A model generated the notes under the pieces. That model searched no databases. It was not told the DNA's origin and saw nothing but the letters and a program-made list of their open reading frames with translations. Of a DNA stretch of 64,000 bases, positions 56,564 through 64,000 are shown piece by piece (positions within the stretch are counted from its first letter, which is position 1; each line of letters begins with the position of its first letter). A program made the translations under genes and the position numbers. The stretch spans positions 744,001 to 808,000 of the forward strand of contig CM057065.1 of assembly GCA_029945375.1 (NCBI GenBank), given 5' to 3'. This stretch comes from Agaricus subrufescens. Its lineage: Eukaryota; Basidiomycota; Agaricomycetes; Agaricales; Agaricaceae.

Positions 56564-59500
56564 TCATGACAATTCCACCGCCCCGGACAAGAGTCGAATC
56601 CTCACCCCCCCTTTATTTAATATCTGGTCTTATAATGCTAACAAGAGCTGGGAGAACACCACTCTCACTCTAGAACGATGCGCTTCCTTCATCGACATCA
56701 TTCTCTTTCAGGAACCAGGCTGGAAACGGGTCCGTTCACAACCCTCTACCACCAACAGAGAAGGAGACGACACCTACGGGCCTCCTATTCACCCCTCATG
56801 GATACCCATCCTTCCCGCCTTCAATAACACTGATGCTTAGCATTCCACCCTAGGGCCCTTACTTACGTCAACAGAAGACTCGCTTCACTCAATCCCCAAT
56901 ACCGATCGGACGTGTGTAAACACCCAGACGTGTCCATACTCACCATTAAACACCCAGGTCGTCTTCAAGAAACCACTAACATCACCAACATCTACGTTGA
57001 CAGTCGCACTCACGTGGCTCTCACCTTTCTTGAAACTAACATCAACTCCCTCCCCTCCATAGATCTATGCGCTGGAGACTTCAACATCCAGGACGAAGAA
57101 TGGGACCCCGGGGCGAGAGCTCACCACAGACCCAACGCTTACAGTTCCAGGCTCATTGATGCCCTAAGCTCTATAGGCATCCTCAGAGCCAACTTCGACA
57201 ATCCCCGCATCCCCACACACATCCCTCATCAACGCGAAGGGGTTCGCCCCTCCATCATCGACTTATGCTTCGCCACCCCTACCTTTATGGAGGATCCCAG
57301 ATTCCGAGCCAGCATCCAGAATGATGACGTCAGCAGGTTTGGATCTGATCACAATCCTATCCACATCAAGATTCCGAACAAGGGACAAGACAACACTGTC
57401 GGTAAGATGTTTCTCGATCGATTTTCTAAGGAAGAAGACGCCTTTGTAAACGAGATCATTGCCAAAACTAACTCCCTTAGAATCTCACATGGCCTTCCGA
57501 CGACATCGGAGCAACTCAAGACATTCACTTCAAACATAGGTAAAATCTTCTCTGATGCTTGGAACACTCATGCCGTCATGGCTAAGCCATCCCGCCATTC
57601 CAAGAAATGGTGGGATAAGGAATGTAGGAATGCGTTCAACGACATGAAACATAACTGGCTACCTGGCTCTAAATGCGACCCGGCCAAATACTCGGCCCTC
57701 AGAAAACTGGCAAGAGAGAAAAGAAACTCCCACTTCAGCAAAGCGATCAAGTATACAGCTGCTGACAAGAAAAGACCATGGGACCTTATCAAATGGACAA
57801 GAGAAAGGAAACTTCCCGCTATGGAAGCTATCCTAGATTCTAATGGTAAACCATGTAACGATGACACTTCCCTTTTCAATGCTATCCATCAAACGTTTAA
57901 CTCTGCTAATGACCGCAAAGTCACCTTCGACAGCGTCACACAGAACCTCACCCCCCTACCCCCCCCGAACATGGAACCCCTTCTCCCCCCTCAAAATCAC
58001 TGACGTGTTACACAGCTGCTCCAAAAACTCTGCCCCTGGCCCAGATCATATCTCGTGGCACATCCTCAAAAGACTTGTCAGGACGTCACCAGAATTCACA
58101 GCCACTCTAGTATCTCTATGCAATGCGTGCTTTGAAATGGGCTCATGGCCATCACACTTCAAAGAATCTAACTCCATCATCATTCCCAAACCCAACAAAC
58201 CAACATACGACAAGATCAAATCCTTCCGCCCGATTGTCCTACTCAACACCACAGGAAAGCTATTCGAGAAAGTCATCGCCACCCGGCTACAGTTTGACGG
58301 CATCACGCACAATATTATCCACCCCTGCCAAACCGGAGGCATTCTCCAGTGATCCACAGAAGATGCCGCAGTAGCTATAACTCACCTTGTTAGAAATGCC
58401 TGGAGCTGCAAACAAGTCGTGTCGGTCCTTGCATTCGATATTGCTCAATTTTTCCCCTCTCTGAACCATTCTATCCTATGTGACATACAGTGGGCAACAA
58501 AACCTTTCCAATGTTTTGTACATTTGTAAAGAACATGCTATAGCAGTCCAAATAAATTGTGTAAAATCATGAAAATATACAGGAAGGTACATCAGCATCT
58601 TGTTTACATGTATGTACAATCCTGTGGCTATGCTTGGGATATAAGTTCAGTTTCAAGAGGGTTTAAGATTGAGGACCATTGGAAAGGTTTTGTTGCTGCT
58701 CATTTCAAAGATGGAAAAGGCTAATTGCTAGGGCTTGCAATGATGTTTGTCAGCTGAAAGTGTTACATAATAATATTCTCATGTTGCTTTCACTATCCTG
58801 TGACATGTCACACCTGTTATGTCACACCAAACCCCCTGTAATTTGGAAAATAGTCTAAGTCTCCTATTGCTTGAAACTTTGAAGCCTTCTCATCTTGTAC
58901 CTAGGTTAAAGTTGCTTACTTGTGTGCAAATGGGCTATTTATTATTCAAAAGTATGTGCATGACATCTTGGGGCTATTCTCTTGATCATTTCCAGTGTAT
59001 TTGTACCATTTTTCACTAGAAAACACAATTTCTTCTTTTTTTATGTCAAATTTTGAAAGCTGCTTGGATGTTAGTATCTCAAATTCACTTTCAAAACATG
59101 AGCATTTACTCTATCTATAATATCCACAGCAATTTCAATTCAGTTACTGAGTGTACAGTTGCAGATAACTGTATTACCTCTTGTAAATTACTTTATCTCT
59201 ATATGCCATTTTGATTTAGCCTTTTTCTTCTTATTCTTACTATTGAACTATATTGACTTTGCTACAAGGTACTTATTCTAGTATATTGGGCCTATGACAT
59301 GATTATTTAGTCCATCAAAACTTGTTTTTCATAAGTCTACATGTGTACCCCTGATTCTATCATGTTATGCTAACATTGCAAGCTATTTCCAGGTAAATTA
59401 AAACATTTGACTACACTTTAGGGGTAACAGAATTAAAGATTAGAACACTAGAGACTCCTATAGTAAATTTTAGAATGAGAACCACCTAGGAATCCAGAGA

Positions 59501-62478
59501 TTTGTGACCAAAAAGTAGATAATATAATATTTTAATAAGACTATACATTGAAAAACATCTACAAAAACAGCTGAAACTGGTCTAATCACATCATATAAGT
59601 GTGATTATGTTCCAAGCTAACTTTTTCTGAGACCAGATACAAAATTATCACTAAAAACATTTGACTAAATAACAATTTCTTATATAATAATCAAGTAAAT
59701 GTTTTTCAAATATTGGAAGTGGTTTGGTGTGACATAACAGGTGTGACATGTCACAGGATAGTGAAAGCAACATAAGAATATTATTATGTAACACTTTCAA
59801 CTGACAAACATCATTGCAAGCTCCAGCAATTAGCCTTTTCTGTCTTTGAAATGAGCAGCAACAAAACCTTTCCAATGGTCCTCAATCTTAAACCCTCTTG
59901 AAACTGAACTTAAATTCAAAGCACAGCCACAGGATTGTACATACATGTAAACAAGATGCTGATGTACCTTCCTGTATATTTTCATGATTTTACACAATTT
60001 ATTTGGACTGCTATAGCATGTTCTTTACAAATATACAAAACATTGGAAAGGTTTTGTTGCCCACTGTACTAACGCATTTCGGATATCCTCCCCAGGTCAC
60101 TTCCTTCTTTCGTAACTATCTAGTCAACCGGTTCACATCTTATAATATTAACAACAAAAAATCCCCAAAATACGCCTGCGACGTAGGAGTCGGACAAGGA
60201 AGCGCTTTATCGCCTATCCTATCCGCACTCTATATTTCTCCAATCTTTCATTTATTAGATTCATGGATCGAGAATGATGAGTCCTGTATTAAACCCATTT
60301 CCTCTTTTCTATCTTATGTCGATGACGGACTTCTCGTAGCTACAGATTCGGACTACCATAGCACCCATGAATCCCTCGTCCATGCATACACTTACATCAC
60401 CTCTTTATTCACAGAATTCGGTTTGGTTATGGAACACTCCAAAACCGAGCTTTTCAATTTCGCCAAAAAACCCGGAGATCCCAACCCCTCCATAGATCTC
60501 GGAGTTGAACCATTCACAGGTGACCATCCCCTCACCCCCAAAGACGTCTGGAGATATCTAGGCGTCTTCTTCGACCGCTCTCTCACCTTTAAACACCACG
60601 TCAAAAGATACGCCACGCGGTCGTTCTCTGCCGCAAAATGCCTCCAAACGCCTCCTATATACGTCGTGCGTTATCCCCATTGCCACGTACGGACTTAGCT
60701 GTTGGTATTGCCCTGGTACCCGCGGGTTTGTCACTAATACCAAAATTTTTAACACTATGCACCGGTCCGCATCACTATGGATTACCGGGGCTTTTCGCAC
60801 CACCCCCGCAGGCGGAGCACTTGCTATGGCCGGACTCACGCCCATGCACATAGTCCTCAAAAAATTACATGACAAATCCAAGGCCAGAATCACCACGCTT
60901 CATCACGGTCACCCCATCCTCGCCCTCACCTACAAGTGCATCGCTCAAGGGACAAAACTGCACCCGGAGAGCCTAGAAATGATGTCTAAAACGAGAAGGA
61001 AAACCACTAAGTCCCCACTAGACGTCAGCAGCCTCGACCTTATAGCTGAAACATTCCACCCCACACACCCCAAAGCCACACCAGGCCAGCGTTTCATGGA
61101 TGTCCATTACGACAAACTCACCCTCGTCATCCCCCCTTCATCCCTGAAAGCCCCAAAGGATGAAATCGATGCTCATCACGAGCTCGTGTCCAAAATTATA
61201 TCCACCCCCGCCCATCACTCCATATGCGCTGTCATGGCTGGCAAGAAACAAAAAGAAGACGCGTTCGATCCCTCCGATCCTGCCATACCCAATCACGTCC
61301 ACTCAGCCTATTCCATCACCCATAAAGGCTCCCTCATATACTCTAACACCCTACCTGCAGGAAGAAGGACGTCCATCGCAAACACGCACATGTGGTCCGC
61401 CATCATGGCTATCACAAAAATTACACAACACATTCGCAGTCATCCCCATCACACCATACGACACATCCAACTCCTTTCACCATGCGTCCCTGTCCTACGG
61501 GGACATATCTTTAACAGCGTGTCCCACAAAGGACGCTCCATTAACATTGCTCTTGCCGGAGCACTAAGTGACCTGATAGAAGCCACCCCCCATATTCACA
61601 TCACTATCACAGGGTTCCACACCACTAGCATGCCAAGGTGCAAACACAAGACATTTGAACGCAAATGCGCGCCATGTATAGCCAAACGCACCGCCACTAG
61701 CACAAGACATGCTTCTTTCGACCGCAAAACGGTCTTCCCCCCCTCCCAAACCCTACAAAAACGCCACCTCGCCATCGAAAAGGAAGCTTCCACTCAATGG
61801 ATACAAGATTTCTACAACCCTAAATCAGGGTTCTTCAAAGGGAAGAGATTCCTGCCCATGACGGATGGAGAGTCGGAAGAACCCCTCGCCCCCACCACAC
61901 ACGGAAATGGCCCTTGGATGGGAACCTATTTCTTTACCTCCGCCGCCAAATCCACCCAACTTTACGCAAGGTTTTGTCATGCCACAACTAATCACGCCCC
62001 CATCGGCAGTTACCGAGAACGGTTCTTCGCCAACACCGATCCCCCCCCATCCACCACATGCCCGGGTCACTGTCACATCCCCGAGACTAGGCGCCACATA
62101 CTCAACGAATGCTCCTGGTACGCCAGACGCATCGACCACGACTACACCCGCATCGAGGACGTCATACTGTTCCTCATCAACAATCCCAAGGCCTTCTCTT
62201 TCCAAGGCCCCTCATGCCCCAGGAAAGAGGAGGACAAGTGGAACGTCCACGTTGAACACATGCACCGCCTCAAAAACCACTGGCGCAGTCTAGTAGGCCT
62301 AGAACCCTCCCCTCATTCCGACCCTATCTTTATACGCGAGAAGCCGGGCCCTACTTTCGCCCAACTCTTCATCCCCGTCACCATTGTACACTCCAACGAA
62401 CTTATAGAAATCTGCCCCGTTCCAGTGGCAGATTATCATCACTACCAAGAAGCTAGGGGCGGCAACCCTGAGGCTTAG
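56556..62478 (+). pseudogene. LINE ORF2: endonuclease, reverse transcriptase, C-terminal domain (broken)
   Basis: ORF2 begins at 56556, overlapping the ORF1 stop by 8 nt. The endonuclease is recognisable from NIWSYNANKSWENT, DIILFQEPGW, LCAGDFNIQDEEW and GSDHNPIHIK. The RT follows with SAPGPDHISWHILK, NSIIIPKPNKP, SFRPIVLLNTTGKLFEKVIA, FDIAQFFPSL (motif A), GVGQGSALSPILSALYISPI (motif B) and SYVDDGLLVA (motif C). A mariner-like element (58488-60066) interrupts it between motifs A and B. The distal part holds SASLWITGAFRTTPAGGALA and a knuckle CPGHCHIPETRRHILNEC; an RNase H fold may lie between but its catalytic residues are not clear. Frame breaks occur near 56838, in a C-run near 57950-58000, at TGA 58350-58352, and near 60690. 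Confidence 0.85.
58488..60066. mobile_element. Tc1/mariner-like nonautonomous element with very long inverted repeats
   Basis: 1579 bp, flanked by TA (58486-58487 and 60067-60068). Both ends begin cagtgggcaacaaaaccttt reading inward, and near-identical inverted repeats extend about 360 bp (58488 to about 58850, and about 59695 to 60066). Inside each arm, about 190-210 bp from the end, a second copy of the end sequence occurs in inverse orientation (ccattggaaaggttttgttgc near 58676). No transposase frame is present. The two-site arrangement recalls the IR/DR layout of Tc1 elements. Confidence 0.85.
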
Positions 62479-62954
62479 GCTTTACCAAGTTGCGAATAGG
62501 GCGGTTGAGCAAAGTCCCTATTGGCTTGGCGGTCTTCAGGCCGTGCCAAACTTATTCAGGTCCTGTAACGGTAATCGGTTCCTAACCGTCCTGGATCCCC
62601 CTGAGCATGCTCAGACCCTGTTTCGGTTCCCGGTTTGATATCTCGGCTTCCCTTCTCTTCCTTCTTTCTGTTCATGCGTCTCATGATACGGTCCTGTATT
62701 TATATGCTAAGTCCCTTTTCCAGACTCTCATCGTACTCATTTTCTAGCCTCAGCTTCTCTCATGTCGCTCGGGGCACTTGTCTTATCCCATAGATTCGTG
62801 CGCTCCGGGGTTTTGTTTTCATTTATTTTTCTCACTTTTGTTGTTCGGCGTTTTGTTTTTACCACCTTTTTCCTGGCCTCCGGCCAGGAGCGCTACGCGA
62901 ACGGTCAGCGCTTAATAAAATGTGATTTAAAAAAAACAAAAAAAAAAAAAAAAA
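62479..62954 (+). other. LINE 3' UTR with terminal hairpin and poly-A tail
   Basis: Between the ORF2 stop and the target-site duplication. It contains a perfect 8-bp stem with a 3-nt loop (tcctggcc/tcc/ggccagga, 62871-62889), then a short A-rich linker and about 23 bp of mainly A. Confidence 0.7.
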
Positions 62955-62968
62955 ACTCGCCTGAAATC
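62955..62968. repeat. target-site duplication, right copy (LINE)
   Basis: actcgcctgaaatc, matching 51495-51508. Confidence 0.85.
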
Positions 62969-63359
62969 TGTGCAGTCAGATCAACCGATCTCTTCAGGCT
63001 TTCTCACATGAATTCGCTTGTAAGAGACAAAAGTGTTTATCTACCATGAGTTACATATGTATATCCAGTCGGACGTTATCGGATACTCTTTCCGCTGCCC
63101 TTTCACCTTGTTTGTACCTGCTGTGATCACGAGCACTTCCAGGGACGGTCCATCACAGCAACCAGGTCTTGCAACATATTCGAAAATGTTTTCAGGGATG
63201 ATGAACTATTCGCTCTTTCCCTCACCTGTCCTACGAGGTTGTTCGTAAACTCTCAGAATCAACCTAGCCGAGGCTAAGCAAGCTCCATCCACAGTGAGTC
63301 AGCCTTAAGCATAATTTCTCAGGTAATCTAAAGCTGACTCTGACGGCAGGGGGTAAAAC
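62969..63359. other. intergenic, upstream of the truncated membrane-protein copy
   Basis: Original genomic DNA resuming after the LINE. No gene is supported. Confidence 0.4.
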
Positions 63360-64000
63360 ATGGTCTTAATCGTGTCGACCATATCGGTTGTGCAAGCGAC
63401 TACCATTATCAATGCCATCATCACGTTCTTGCAGGTGACGCTCTCCGCCTCTCTCGTAGCTCACGGATAACCCATCGGTCATCGGCTGTGCCTTACCTTT
63501 GGGGCGTACAAAGTCGAATCTCACTATTGGTGGCATCGATTTGTTGTGGGGTAGGGTTGATGACGAGTTCGAACATGATTCATCGATCTGGTCCACACGT
63601 TCCGACAGCTTTTATCCGCCAGCCGGAAGTATGGGTCAATTTGGGGCAATACTTTATCCAGGAACACCTCAGGCTACGCATACCGCCGCTTGGTCCATGG
63701 TATATGACCCTAACTTCATATTAAGTGATTTAGGAAAACTCTATAGCGGTGATTACGACTTTACAATGCTCAGGGCAAAGTTCGAGTCACTCGTCAAGAG
63801 TGATTCCTTTCTGGGCCCAGCTCAGATTCGTAACCATATGGAGCGACTTCATGGCGAATAATGTTCTTGGAACCATGACGACACCGACCATTGTAGTACG
63901 CCGCTATCAACCATCACTCGCTTATGATCTGCCTTACGCTATCCCTGGTTTCATCATCTTCATCATTTGGGCTCCATCAGTCCTCTTTACTCTCGCACTC
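63360..64000 (+). pseudogene. truncated paralogue of the membrane protein at 48846 (runs off right edge)
   Basis: The start MVLIVSTISVVQATTIINAI aligns with MMTLIVSNISVAQAATIINS of the intact gene. After about 35 codons a stop is reached (VAHG*), and the sequence jumps to the region equivalent to residues from about 475: NLTIGGIDLLWGRVDDEFEH, then SIWSTRSDSFYPPAGSMG. Most of the ectodomain is therefore missing. Near 63828-63850 one extra base shifts the frame; the other frame continues with IWSDFMANNVLGTM and the last membrane segment IPGFIIFIIWAPS up to the edge. Deletion, stop and frameshift mark a pseudogene. Confidence 0.75.

Larger units (their letters stand above)
51509..62954 (+). mobile_element. 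LINE (non-LTR retrotransposon), full length, decayed, with two nested insertions
   Basis: The element is bounded by a 14-bp direct repeat (51495-51508 and 62955-62968) and ends in a poly-A run (about 62932-62954). It carries ORF1 with zinc knuckles and ORF2 with AP-endonuclease, reverse transcriptase with YVDD, and a C-terminal Cys/His block. Subtracting the two inserted DNA elements leaves about 7.7 kb, a plausible full-length size. The two-ORF layout fits fungal Tad-like LINEs, but the clade call is from memory. ORF2 has several frame breaks, so the copy is inactive. It lies between an intact membrane-protein gene and a broken paralogue of that gene. Confidence 0.9.

Noticed and set aside
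58819..59019. 66-codon plus-strand frame inside the long-TIR element
   Set aside because: No transposase motifs; it lies in AT-rich interior sequence and is not conserved with anything else in the window.
1..64000. CRISPR arrays, bacterial operons or ribosome-binding sites
   Set aside because: The sequence is eukaryotic with spliceosomal introns throughout; the repeats present are minisatellite or transposon-derived.

Overview
The window is nuclear DNA of a filamentous fungus, almost certainly a mushroom-forming basidiomycete (Agaricomycetes). Genes are split by many introns of about 50-60 nt with GT..YAG ends. Several genes belong to families I know from Agaricomycetes: NACHT proteins, a Plavaka/Tnp2-type transposase, an amino acid permease, and lineage-specific orphan families. 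No tRNA, rRNA or CRISPR array was found. All identifications come from reading the sequence and recalling families; no database was searched.

Layout. (1) 1-39.6 kb is a minus-strand array of NACHT NLR-like genes: the first exon of one gene leaving at the left edge (1-81), gene A (580-3390), gene B (17958-20548), pseudogene C (20997-23942), gene D (24331-27231), gene E (27734-31326), a collapsed relic (31803-32230), gene F (32704-35652), an orphan first exon (about 35990-36077) and gene G (36699-39580). All share one architecture: a short N-terminal motif like MPDFxFHLPRFLRxHRS, a hypervariable Ser/Pro-rich linker, a motif of the form FxxAxxFxxxGxxF, a NACHT NTPase, and a C-terminal domain with C-x2-C and VEFxFVDPEDGxSEWTYWFW-like blocks. 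I do not recognise that last domain, and no WD40, ankyrin or TPR repeats are visible. Two subfamilies alternate along the array (edge gene/A, B/C, D/E, relic), which points to repeated duplication of a two-gene unit.

(2) 3.4-17.9 kb interrupts the array. It holds two small orphan genes, a member of a large agaricomycete orphan family carrying one internal TGA, an apparently intact five-exon Tnp2/Plavaka-type transposase, a C-rich minisatellite tract and a small two-exon gene.

(3) 40.1-48.2 kb is a housekeeping block on the plus strand: an RRM mRNA-export adaptor (Yra1/ALYREF type), a 6-phosphofructo-2-kinase whose phosphatase half lacks its catalytic histidine, a coiled-coil protein, and an amino acid permease with many introns.

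(4) 48.8-64 kb holds an intact membrane protein with a large glycosylated ectodomain (48846-50954) and a decayed paralogue of it at the right edge. Between them sits a full-length but decayed LINE (51509-62954) flanked by a 14-bp target-site duplication. Two DNA transposons have inserted into the LINE, each at a TA. In both cases removing the element plus one TA rejoins the LINE reading frame, so the order of insertion can be read directly.

The best candidate for something undescribed is the NLR family itself: its N-terminal motif, its C-terminal domain and its modular birth-and-death turnover. A role in recognition of nonself or in regulated cell death is inferred from the NACHT architecture and is not shown by the sequence.
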